64,000 nt of DNA. Origin: Verrucomicrobiota bacterium (GTDB lineage Bacteria; Verrucomicrobiota; Verrucomicrobiia; Chthoniobacterales; Terrimicrobiaceae). Shown piece after piece: positions 53,206 through 60,405 of this stretch (positions are counted from its first letter, which is position 1; every line of letters starts with the position of its first letter). Below the pieces are notes generated by a model. The model did not search any database and was not told the origin of the DNA. It saw only the letters and a program-made list of their open reading frames with translations. The position numbers were made by a program, and so were the translations under genes. The stretch is from contig JAGWWS010000007.1 of NCBI GenBank assembly GCA_018970255.1, forward strand, positions 1 through 64,000. Reading direction: 5' to 3'.

Positions 53206-53269
53206 CTTGTCCCCACTATCCCCGCGCCGCCGCTTCGTGTATAGAAATTCCCGATTTCCCAACCACGCC

Positions 53270-55840
53270 ATGCGCCCCGAAAAATACACCATCAAGCTCC
53301 GCGAAGCCCTGAATTCCGCCATCGAATCCGCCACGGCCGGGGAAAACCCGGAGGTCGATTGCGAACACTTCCTCCTCGCCCTGCTCGGCCAAGCCGACGG
53401 CCTTGCGAAGCCGCTCCTGGAGAAGCTCGGCGTCGCCATCCCCGCCCTGCGCTCCCGCCTCTCGGATTCCATCGCGAAGCTCGCCAATGTCCGCGGCGGC
53501 GCCCAGCCGCAGCTCTCGGCCGAACTCCGCAAAACCCTCGATGGCGCCGAAGGCGAGATGGCCGTGCTGAAGGACGAGTTCACCAGCGTGGAGCATTTCC
53601 TCCTCTCGCTCCTCACCGGGAAATCCGCCGCCTCGAAAATGCTCCAGGATTCCGGGGTCACGAAGGACCGCCTGCTCAAAGCCCTTGCCGAACTGAGGGG
53701 CAACCAGCGCGTCACCGACCAGGACCCCGAGGGCAAATACCAAACCCTCGAAAAATACGGCCGCGACCTTACCGCCGCCGCCCAAGCAGGGAAAATCGAC
53801 CCCGTCATCGGCCGCGACCATGAAATCCGCCGCACCATGCAGGTCCTCTCCCGCCGCTCGAAAAACAACCCCGTCCTCATCGGCGAGCCCGGCGTCGGCA
53901 AGACAGCCATTGTCGAGGGCCTCGCCCGCCGCATCGTCGCCGGCGATGTCCCCGAATCCCTCAAAAACAAAAAGCTCGTCGCGATGGACATCGGCGCCAT
54001 GGTCGCCGGCGCGAAATTCCGCGGCGAGTTCGAGGACCGCCTGAAAGCCTTCCTCAAGGAGGTCACCGCCAGCGAGGGCCGCGTCATCCTCTTCATCGAC
54101 GAACTCCACACCATCGTCGGGGCCGGCGCCGCCGAAGGCTCCATGGACGCCTCGAACCTCCTCAAACCCCAGCTCGCCCGCGGCGAACTCCACACCATCG
54201 GCGCCACCACCCTCGACGAATACCGGAAATACATTGAAAAGGACGCCGCCCTCGAGCGCCGCTTCCAGCCCGTCATGGTCGGCGAGCCCAGCGTGGAAGA
54301 CACCATCGCCATCCTCCGCGGCCTCAAGGAACGCTACGAAGTCCACCACGGCGTCCGCATCCAGGATGCCGCGCTCATCGCAGCCGCCGTGCTCAGCCAC
54401 CGCTACATCAGCGACCGCTTCCTGCCCGACAAGGCCGTCGACCTCATGGACGAGGCCGCCTCGCGCCTGAAAATGGAACTCGAGTCCGTCCCCACGGAAA
54501 TCGACACGCTCGAGCGCAGCGTCATGCAGCTCGAAATGGAACGCGCCGCCCTCAAAAAGGAAAAGGACGCCGCCAGCCGCGAACGCCTCGCCAAGCTCGA
54601 AAACGAACTCGCCGCCTCGAAGGAACACGCCGCCGCCCTCCGCGCCCAGTGGCTCAAGGAAAAGGAGGAGATCGGGAAATCCCAAAAGGTCGCCGAAAAA
54701 ATCGAGCACCTCCGTTCCGAACTCGAGCAGGCCCAGCGCCGCGGCGACCTCCAGCGAGCCAGCGAAATCCAATACGGGCTCATCCCCGCCGCCGAAGCCG
54801 ACCTCCGCAAGCTCGCCCCCGATTCCCAGGCCCAGGGCGGCCACGCCATCCTCCGCGAGGAGGTCACCGAGGAGGACATCGCGAAAGTCGTCGCCTCCTG
54901 GACCGGCATCCCCGTTTCCCGCCTGCAGGAAGGCGAGCGCGCGAAGCTCGTGAAAATGGAGGAGCGCCTCATGCAGCGCGTCGTCGGCCAGCAGCAGGCC
55001 ATCAAGGCCGTCTCCAACGCCGTCCGCCGCGCCCGCGCCGGCCTCCAGGACGAAAACCGCCCCATCGGCTCCTTCCTCTTCCTCGGTCCCACCGGCGTCG
55101 GAAAAACCGAACTCTCAAAAGCCCTCGCCGAATTCCTGTTCGACGACGAAGGCGCGATCATCCGCCTCGACATGTCGGAATACATGGAAAAGCACACCGT
55201 CGCCCGTCTCATCGGCGCCCCCCCCGGCTATGTCGGCTACGAAGAAGGCGGCCAACTCAGCGAAGCCGTCCGGCGCAAGCCGTATTCCGTCGTCCTCTTC
55301 GACGAAGTGGAAAAAGCCCACCCCGATGTCTTCAATGTCCTCCTGCAGGTCCTCGACGACGGCCGCATCACCGACGGCCAGGGCCGCACCGTGGATTTCA
55401 AAAACACCGTGCTCATCATGACTTCGAACATCGGCAGCCAATACATCATGGAGGACCTCACCGTCGAAGAACGCAACCGCCGCGTCCAAGAAGCCCTGCG
55501 CGGCCACTTCCGTCCCGAGTTCCTCAACCGCATCGACGAAACCATCATCTTCGACCGCCTCGACGCATCGCAAATCACCAACATCGTCGATATCCAGCTC
55601 CAGCGACTCCTCGCCCGCCTGCAAAAGCAAAGCATCACGCTCGCCCTCGACGGCAGCGCCAAGAAATTTCTGGCAAAGGAAGGCTACGACCCCGCCTACG
55701 GCGCCCGCCCGTTGAAACGCGTGATCCAGCGCGAAATCCTCGACCCCCTCAGCCTGGAAATCCTCGACGGCCATTTCGCCGAAGGCGACCACATCACCGC
55801 CACGGAAAAAAACGGCCGCCTGGATTTCTCAAAAAAATAA
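53270..55840 (+). CDS. clpB: ATP-dependent disaggregase ClpB
   Basis: An 856-residue AAA+ chaperone of standard length. The N-domain repeats ([26 protein letters not shown]) come first, then the first ATPase with Walker [10 protein letters not shown] near residue 205, the long middle coiled-coil domain (about residues 400-520) that separates ClpB from ClpA, and the second ATPase with GPTGVGKTE near 606. It works with DnaK to dissolve aggregates after heat stress. No heat-shock operator was seen in the 64-base upstream gap. Confidence 0.97.
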   Translation: MRPEKYTIKLREALNSAIESATAGENPEVDCEHFLLALLGQADGLAKPLLEKLGVAIPALRSRLSDSIAKLANVRGGAQPQLSAELRKTLDGAEGEMAVLKDEFTSVEHFLLSLLTGKSAASKMLQDSGVTKDRLLKALAELRGNQRVTDQDPEGKYQTLEKYGRDLTAAAQAGKIDPVIGRDHEIRRTMQVLSRRSKNNPVLIGEPGVGKTAIVEGLARRIVAGDVPESLKNKKLVAMDIGAMVAGAKFRGEFEDRLKAFLKEVTASEGRVILFIDELHTIVGAGAAEGSMDASNLLKPQLARGELHTIGATTLDEYRKYIEKDAALERRFQPVMVGEPSVEDTIAILRGLKERYEVHHGVRIQDAALIAAAVLSHRYISDRFLPDKAVDLMDEAASRLKMELESVPTEIDTLERSVMQLEMERAALKKEKDAASRERLAKLENELAASKEHAAALRAQWLKEKEEIGKSQKVAEKIEHLRSELEQAQRRGDLQRASEIQYGLIPAAEADLRKLAPDSQAQGGHAILREEVTEEDIAKVVASWTGIPVSRLQEGERAKLVKMEERLMQRVVGQQQAIKAVSNAVRRARAGLQDENRPIGSFLFLGPTGVGKTELSKALAEFLFDDEGAIIRLDMSEYMEKHTVARLIGAPPGYVGYEEGGQLSEAVRRKPYSVVLFDEVEKAHPDVFNVLLQVLDDGRITDGQGRTVDFKNTVLIMTSNIGSQYIMEDLTVEERNRRVQEALRGHFRPEFLNRIDETIIFDRLDASQITNIVDIQLQRLLARLQKQSITLALDGSAKKFLAKEGYDPAYGARPLKRVIQREILDPLSLEILDGHFAEGDHITATEKNGRLDFSKK

Positions 55841-55845
55841 CACTC

Positions 55846-55872
55846 GGTAGGGCGCGGCCTCCGGACGCGCCG
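55846..55872 (+). repeat. CGGTAG-type REP-like palindrome after clpB
   Basis: Begins CGGTAG, then GGCGCG (55851-55856) pairs with CGCGCC (55866-55871) around a GCCTCCGGA loop. It lies five bases after the clpB stop. Closely similar copies follow the stops at 56508 and 62859. Confidence 0.65.
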
Positions 55873-55905
55873 GCGCGGCTCCCGCAAACACAAAGCCCCA
55901 GCAAA

Positions 55906-56508
55906 ATGAACCGCCTCCTCCCCCTTGCCGCTGCTCTGTTTCTGCCACCCCAACCCATACCCCTCCGCGCCGACTCCCCCAAAGCCCCAACCCTCTACCT
56001 CGAAAACGCCGACGCTCATATCGGCATCGTCACCACCGTCATTCCAAAAATCGAAGCCCCGCGCGCCTCACCACAAGCATCCCCGACTTCCTCCCCCACC
56101 CCGAGCCCCGACGACGAATTCGAAAACTCCCTCATCGAGCACCGTCTCCAATCCCACTCCACCACACCGATCCCGCAAGGCCCTACACGTCTCTTCGTCG
56201 GATCTGAGATCCCCATCCCCACCGCATACACCTCCGCCAGCATCACAGTCGGCCCCGCCGGAATCCCGCTCACTGTCCCATCCTCGCCGACAGATTTCGA
56301 AACCCGCAAAACCGGCACGCTAATGGAAACCGGCGGTTGCGAGACCGTGTTCCGCTCCACCGAACTCCAAGGCTTCGTCGACTACGGCAGCCCCGTCCAC
56401 ACCGCCATCCCCGCCCACGACGCGGATGGCCGGCCCATCGGCATCCAAATTCTCACTACCCCAAACCCCATTCTTCAACCGGTTTTCCAAACCATCGAAC
56501 TCCGGTAG
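55906..56508 (+). CDS. hypothetical secreted protein
   Basis: A 200-residue protein with a signal peptide (MNRLLPLAAALFLPPQPIPLRA) and a Pro/Ser/Thr-rich part (ASPQASPTSSPTPSP) before a beta-rich C-terminal half. No domain recognised. Its stop codon TAG lies inside a CGGTAG-type repeat, so the repeat has supplied the gene end and perhaps the last codons. Confidence 0.55.
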   Translation: MNRLLPLAAALFLPPQPIPLRADSPKAPTLYLENADAHIGIVTTVIPKIEAPRASPQASPTSSPTPSPDDEFENSLIEHRLQSHSTTPIPQGPTRLFVGSEIPIPTAYTSASITVGPAGIPLTVPSSPTDFETRKTGTLMETGGCETVFRSTELQGFVDYGSPVHTAIPAHDADGRPIGIQILTTPNPILQPVFQTIELR

Positions 56509-56530
56509 AGCGCGGCCTCCAGACGCACCG
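56503..56530 (+). repeat. CGGTAG-type REP-like palindrome overlapping a stop codon
   Basis: A diverged copy of the element after clpB (CGGTAG, then a GCGCGGCCTCC core and GACGCACCG). The stop codon of the preceding gene is the TAG within CGGTAG. The remaining bases up to the vapBC promoter hold no gene. Confidence 0.6.
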
Positions 56531-56561
56531 CTAAGTGTTATCTTTTTTCTCTTCTCCGAAC

Positions 56562-56599
56562 TTGACTCCCGCGGCGCAATGCCATACTCAGTATGGCAT
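56562..56599 (+). promoter_or_regulatory. vapBC promoter and autoregulatory operator palindrome
   Basis: TTGACT (56562-56567) is the likely -35 box. A perfect inverted repeat, ATGCCATAC (56579-56587) and GTATGGCAT (56591-56599) with a 3-base centre, covers the expected -10 region and runs into the vapB start codon. Such palindromes are bound by VapB/VapBC to repress their own promoter. Confidence 0.75.
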
Positions 56600-56861
56600 G
56601 AAAATGACCATGCACATTGACGAAGAATTACTCGACAGGGTCGTGAAAAGGTTCGGCTGCGAAAGCAAGACCGAGGCGGTCGAAATGGCCCTCAAGGAAA
56701 TGGACAGGAAGGCGAGGTTCAGGGACATGGTGAAAACCGGCCTTGGATTCACCCCCGCCGAATTGAGGAACGCCGTGGATCCCGACTATGATGTCCTCTC
56801 CCTCAGGGTGGCGGAGCCTGCACCGGCTTACGGTTCCAAGAAAACCCGGAGGGCAAAATAA
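56598..56861 (+). CDS. vapB: VapB-type antitoxin
   Basis: An 87-residue protein from ATG 56598. The N-terminus (MTMHIDEELLDRVVKRFGC, SKTEAVEMALKEM) is the ribbon-helix-helix pattern of VapB antitoxins of the MetJ/Arc type. The C-terminal half would wrap the toxin. A start 63 bases earlier is in frame but lies upstream of the promoter and operator, so it is rejected. The gene overlaps vapC by one base. Confidence 0.85.
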   Translation: MKMTMHIDEELLDRVVKRFGCESKTEAVEMALKEMDRKARFRDMVKTGLGFTPAELRNAVDPDYDVLSLRVAEPAPAYGSKKTRRAK

Positions 56862-57268
56862 TGTCCGCCACCGTGCTGGTGGACAGCAATGTCTTCATCA
56901 GCTTCCTTCGCCGGGGACTCGATCCCGTCAAGCTCCTCGGCGATTGGATCGGCAGCGGCGACCTCGCCACCTGCGGCATGGTGCGCATGGAAGTCGAGCG
57001 CGGACTCAAAATCGACCGCATCCGCCGCCGCATCGGAAATTTCTTCGATGTGCTGATCAATGTCCCCACGACGAACAAAATCTGGGAACAAGCCACCGAA
57101 ACCGCCTGGAAGCTCGGCCGTAGCGGCATCACCCTCCCCGCCCAGGACATCCTCATCGCCACCTGCGCCCGCGAAATCGGCGCCGCCGTCCTCAGCGACG
57201 ACAAACACTTCGACGAATTCTCCGATCTCCAAATCTTCAAACCCGCCGAGGAGTTCGAAGAATGGTAA
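56861..57268 (+). CDS. vapC: VapC-type PIN-domain ribonuclease toxin
   Basis: A 135-residue PIN-domain protein. The acidic active-site residues are in place: D8 (VLVDSNVF), E44 (RMEVERG), D95 (PAQDILIA) and D113 or D114 (LSDDKHF). PIN toxins of this type cut tRNA or rRNA in a metal-dependent way. It directly follows the antitoxin and shares its promoter. Confidence 0.9.
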   Translation: MSATVLVDSNVFISFLRRGLDPVKLLGDWIGSGDLATCGMVRMEVERGLKIDRIRRRIGNFFDVLINVPTTNKIWEQATETAWKLGRSGITLPAQDILIATCAREIGAAVLSDDKHFDEFSDLQIFKPAEEFEEW

Positions 57269-57325
57269 CCCAAACCTTTAATCACCCGAATCTCGAAACC
57301 GATGTGCCGGGCAAACTAAAACTGG

Positions 57326-57398
57326 CGCGCCCGGTTGGAATCGAACCAACGACCATCGGTTTAGAAGACCGGTGCTCTATCCACTGAGCTACGGGCGC
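57326..57398 (-). tRNA. tRNA-Arg (TCT)
   Basis: The minus strand folds as a 73-base cloverleaf: acceptor GCGCCCG with CGGGCGC, anticodon loop CTTCTAA (anticodon TCT), T loop TTCGATT, discriminator G. The three following bases read CCA, unlike the other two tRNAs in the window. One C-A mismatch closes the anticodon stem. Confidence 0.95.
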
Positions 57399-57475
57399 AA
57401 CGAAATCCACTTACGCGAAAAGAGGCGCAAAGGCAACGAGTCCAGTTTAGCCATCAGCCGAAATTCACCCATCAG

Positions 57476-58465
57476 ATGCCACTCGCCTGCCAACTTGAAG
57501 CCTTCGGCAAAAACCCGCCGGCAATTCGCCTCGCCGAAGTTCCGACACCCGCCCCGGCTCGCGGTGAAGTCCTTCTCGAGATGCTTGCCGCGCCGATCAA
57601 TCCTGCCGACCTTAATTCCATTGAGGGCACCTACGGCACTTTGCCCGAACTTCCAGCCGTCATCGGCAATGAGGGCTGCGGGCGCATCGTAGCGATCGGC
57701 GACGGCGTCGAGGGTTTCGCAATCGGCCAACTCGCCGTTCCACTCACGCGCGGAACTTGGGCACAAATTCTCTGCGTTCCAGTAGAAAAACTCATCCCGC
57801 TCCCTGATGGCATCGACCCGCAACAAGCCTCAATGCTGGCCATCAACCCCGCCACCGCCTGGCGACTCCTGCACGATTTCCGCCAACTCCAACCAGGCGA
57901 CTGGATCGTCCAAAACGCCGCCAACTCCGGCGTCGGCCGGGCCGTCATCGCCATCGCCCGCTCGCTCGGCATTCACACACTGAATCTCGTCCGCCGCCCG
58001 GAACTCGCCGCCGAACTCAAAGCCCTCGGTGCCGACATCGTCGAAACCGAATCCCGCGAACTCCGCCTCCAAGCCCGCGAACTCTGCGGCGGCAGCCAAC
58101 CCGTCCTCGCCCTGAACGCGGTCGGCGGCGCCAGCGCCCTGAATCTCGCCAACGCCCTCGCCCCGAATTCGCCCCACATCACCTACGGCGCCATGGCCCG
58201 CCAGCCACTGAAAATCCCGAACGGCCTGCTGATTTTCAAAAATCTTTCTTTCCACGGCTTCTGGCTCCGCCGCTGGATCGACACCGCGCCCGCCGCCGAA
58301 CTCCAGTCCACCTACGCCCGCCTCACCGGGCTCATCGCCTCCGGAAAACTCACCGTTCCCATTGAAAAAATTTTCCCTCTCAGTGAAGTCCAATCCGCCC
58401 TCACCCTCGCCGCCTCACCTTCCCGCCAAGGAAAAATTCTCCTCGATCTCAAAAGTCCCCTTTAG
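57476..58465 (+). CDS. 2-enoyl thioester reductase (MECR/ETR-like) MDR-family protein
   Basis: A 329-residue medium-chain dehydrogenase/reductase without zinc-binding cysteines. Its N-terminal half (PINPADLNSIEGTYGTLPEL, then PAVIGNEGCGRI) matches the mitochondrial-type trans-2-enoyl reductases, and the cofactor part has NAANSGVGRAVIAIARSLG. Those enzymes reduce the enoyl bond in fatty acid synthesis with NADPH. A generic quinone oxidoreductase is the alternative. It is transcribed toward rpmI, 88 bases upstream. Confidence 0.82.
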   Translation: MPLACQLEAFGKNPPAIRLAEVPTPAPARGEVLLEMLAAPINPADLNSIEGTYGTLPELPAVIGNEGCGRIVAIGDGVEGFAIGQLAVPLTRGTWAQILCVPVEKLIPLPDGIDPQQASMLAINPATAWRLLHDFRQLQPGDWIVQNAANSGVGRAVIAIARSLGIHTLNLVRRPELAAELKALGADIVETESRELRLQARELCGGSQPVLALNAVGGASALNLANALAPNSPHITYGAMARQPLKIPNGLLIFKNLSFHGFWLRRWIDTAPAAELQSTYARLTGLIASGKLTVPIEKIFPLSEVQSALTLAASPSRQGKILLDLKSPL

Positions 58466-58510
58466 CTGCGCCCTTGAGCGCCGACTCCGCCCGCCCCCGC
58501 AAAAATCCCA

Positions 58511-58538
58511 TTGCATCCCGCCCGGCGATTGCTACGCT
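58511..58538 (+). promoter_or_regulatory. possible promoter for rpmI
   Basis: TTGCAT (58511-58516) and TACGCT (58533-58538) are 16 bases apart, and a start point near 58545 would leave a leader of about nine bases before rpmI. The match is moderate. Confidence 0.4.
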
Positions 58539-58553
58539 CCGCACCCTTTTCCA

Positions 58554-58766
58554 ATGCCAAAACCCATCGCACGCAGCAAAACGCGCAAGTCCGTTGCCAA
58601 GCGCTTCAAGGTCACAGCCACCGGGAAGCTCGTCCGCAACAAGGCCTCGCGGCGCCACCTCCTGGCATCCAAAAACGCCAAGAAAAAGCGCCACATGGCG
58701 AAGGCGGCCGTGGTCCACGAATCCGATGTGGACCGCATCAAGGCCTGCCTCCCGTTCAGCCACTGA
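58554..58766 (+). CDS. rpmI: 50S ribosomal protein L35
   Basis: A 70-residue basic protein. KSVAKRFKVTATGKLVRNKA and RRHLLASKNAKKKR are the L35 signature. Length is a few residues above the usual 64-66, owing to the C-terminus. It is followed by rplT after an unusually long, structured gap of 132 bases. The usual upstream gene infC is not present here. Confidence 0.95.
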   Translation: MPKPIARSKTRKSVAKRFKVTATGKLVRNKASRRHLLASKNAKKKRHMAKAAVVHESDVDRIKACLPFSH

Positions 58767-58797
58767 CAGCGCGCTGAAATCAGATCCCTTGGACTGC

Positions 58798-58839
58798 CCC
58801 GGAGACTTCCGGGGATACAGGAGCCGGTGAGTCCGGGGA
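58798..58839 (+). promoter_or_regulatory. alternative-pairing leader structure between rpmI and rplT
   Basis: CCCCGGA (58798-58804) can pair with TCCGGGG at 58809-58815 in a tight hairpin, or equally with a second TCCGGGG at 58833-58839. Two exclusive hairpins in a ribosomal protein leader suggest a regulatory switch, such as control by L20. Confidence 0.5.
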
Positions 58840-58864
58840 TCCCAACGAAACGAACAACCGCTCC

Positions 58865-58898
58865 AAGGAGGCCCCGCCGAAACGCGGGGTTTTAGAAA
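58865..58898 (+). promoter_or_regulatory. rplT ribosome binding site split from its start codon by a hairpin
   Basis: AAGGAGG (58865-58871) is a near-perfect Shine-Dalgarno, but it lies 27 bases before the rplT ATG. Directly after it, CCCCGC (58872-58877) pairs with GCGGGG (58884-58889). Folding that hairpin leaves nine unpaired bases to the start codon, the normal distance. The hairpin plus TTTT could also act as a weak terminator. Confidence 0.6.
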
Positions 58899-59270
58899 AT
58901 GCCAAGAGCCACCAACGCTCCCGCCAGCCGCGCCCGCCGCAAGCGCGTCGTCAAAGCCTCGAAAGGCTACCGCGGCCGCCGCTCGAAACTCTTCCGCTAC
59001 GCGAAGGACGCCCAAATGAAGGGCAAATACTGGGCCTACCGCGACCGGAAAACCCGCAAGCGCAATTTCCGCGCGCTCTGGATCACCCGCCTTAGCGCCG
59101 CCGTCCGCGCCGCCGGGCTCACCTACAGCCGCTTCATCGAAGGCCTCAAGTCCGCCAACATTGGCCTCGACCGCAAGGTCCTGTCCGACATCGCGGTCAA
59201 GGACGAGCCGACCTTCGCCGAAATCGTCGCCAAGGTCCGCGCCGCCCTCGAAGCCAAAAAAGCCGCCTGA
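58899..59270 (+). CDS. rplT: 50S ribosomal protein L20
   Basis: A 123-residue basic protein with the L20 signatures RKRVVKASKGYRGRRSKLFR, DRKTRKRNFRALWITRLSAA and the C-terminal helical domain (YSRFIEGLKSANIGLDRKVL). L20 binds early to 23S rRNA and in other bacteria represses its own operon by binding leader RNA. The long folded leader described upstream suits that mode. Length is normal. Confidence 0.97.
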   Translation: MPRATNAPASRARRKRVVKASKGYRGRRSKLFRYAKDAQMKGKYWAYRDRKTRKRNFRALWITRLSAAVRAAGLTYSRFIEGLKSANIGLDRKVLSDIAVKDEPTFAEIVAKVRAALEAKKAA

Positions 59271-59284
59271 GGTTTGACCTCAGG

Positions 59285-59365
59285 GGACACAGAGGGCACG
59301 GAGAATTCTCTCCGCTGCCCGAAGTGAACCCCCGCCTGTCTTCCTCCTCCGTGCTCTCCGTGTCC
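59285..59365. repeat. 19-base inverted repeat between rplT and pheS
   Basis: The arm at 59285-59303 (GGACACAGAGGGCACGGAG) and the arm at 59347-59365 (CTCCGTGCTCTCCGTGTCC) are complementary at 17 of 19 positions with a 43-base centre. No gene lies in this 120-base gap. It appears to be a dispersed repeat and may also separate expression of the two ribosomal genes from pheST. Confidence 0.65.
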
Positions 59366-59390
59366 TCCGTGGTGAAAAATTTCAAAACCC

Positions 59391-60398
59391 ATGGAACAGC
59401 AAGTTGACGCCCTCCGCACCGAGGCGCTGGCGCTCATTGCGTCCGCCTCCGATGCCGCTTCGCTTGAGGCGGCGCGGGTGAAATACCTCGGCAAGAGCGG
59501 CGCCATCACCGCCCTCAGCGAAGGCATGCGGAGTGTCCCGAAGGAGGAACGCCCGGCCGCCGGCAAGCTCCTCAACGAACTCCGCGCCGCCGTCACTTCC
59601 GCCATCGAGTCAACCCAAGCGCGCCTGCTCGAAGCCGCCGATTCCTCCGCCGTCGCCTCGCTCGACCTGACCCTGCCGGGGACATTCCCCGCCGCAGGAA
59701 CGCTCCACCCGCTCACGCAACTCCTCGACCGTGCCGTCCGTTGCTTCCGCCGCATGGGCTTCGCAATCGCCGACGGCCCCGATATCGAAACCGAGTGGCA
59801 TTGCTTCGATGCCCTCAACACGCCGCCCGACCACCCCGCCCGCAACGAACAGGACACTTTCTACCTCCCCGACGGCCGCCTGCTGCGCTCCCACACCTCG
59901 AGCGTGCAAATCCGCGTGATGGAAACCACGCCACCGCCGGTCCGCATCATCGCCCCGGGTGCCGCCTACCGCCGCGACGAGGTCGATGCCACGCACCTCG
60001 CCCAGTTCACGCAAATGGAAGGCCTCTATGTCGCCGAGCGCGTCACCCTCGGCGACCTCAAGGGCACGCTGGAATTTTTCTTCCGCGAACTCTTCGGCTC
60101 CGGCACCGAAATCCAATTCCGCCCGCATTTCTTCCCCTTCACCGAACCGAGCTACGAAATCGACATCCGCGCCGAGGCGCTCGGCGGCGAGTGGATGGAA
60201 CTCGCCGGCTGCGGCATGGTGGACCCCGCCGTCTTCGAAGCCATTTGCCAAAAGCGCGGCGACCGCCTCTACGACCCCGAAAAAGTTTCCGGCTTCGCGT
60301 TCGGCTTCGGCCTCGAGCGCCTCGCCATGAACCTCTCGCGCATCCCCGACATCCGCATGCTCGTGGAAAACGACCTCCGCTTCCTCAAGCAATTCTGA
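59391..60398 (+). CDS. pheS: phenylalanine-tRNA ligase alpha subunit
   Basis: A 335-residue class II aminoacyl-tRNA synthetase subunit of normal length. It has the N-terminal coiled-coil, motif 1 region (HPLTQLLDRAVRCFRRMGF), DGPDIETEWHCFDALN, motif 2 (PPPVRIIAPGAAYRRDEVD), THLAQFTQMEGLYV and motif 3 (GFAFGFGLERLAMN). It holds the catalytic site of the alpha2-beta2 enzyme. pheT follows after seven bases. Confidence 0.97.
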   Translation: MEQQVDALRTEALALIASASDAASLEAARVKYLGKSGAITALSEGMRSVPKEERPAAGKLLNELRAAVTSAIESTQARLLEAADSSAVASLDLTLPGTFPAAGTLHPLTQLLDRAVRCFRRMGFAIADGPDIETEWHCFDALNTPPDHPARNEQDTFYLPDGRLLRSHTSSVQIRVMETTPPPVRIIAPGAAYRRDEVDATHLAQFTQMEGLYVAERVTLGDLKGTLEFFFRELFGSGTEIQFRPHFFPFTEPSYEIDIRAEALGGEWMELAGCGMVDPAVFEAICQKRGDRLYDPEKVSGFAFGFGLERLAMNLSRIPDIRMLVENDLRFLKQF

Positions 60399-60405
60399 CC
60401 CGCCC

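Noticed and set aside
53206-54327. Upstream extension of yggS into the opposite strand of clpB.
   Set aside because: The yggS homology begins at the ATG at 53205; the extension is antisense to clpB and has no protein-like features.
53216-54844. 542-codon open frame antisense to clpB.
   Set aside because: Fully covered by clpB and made of acidic low-complexity sequence.
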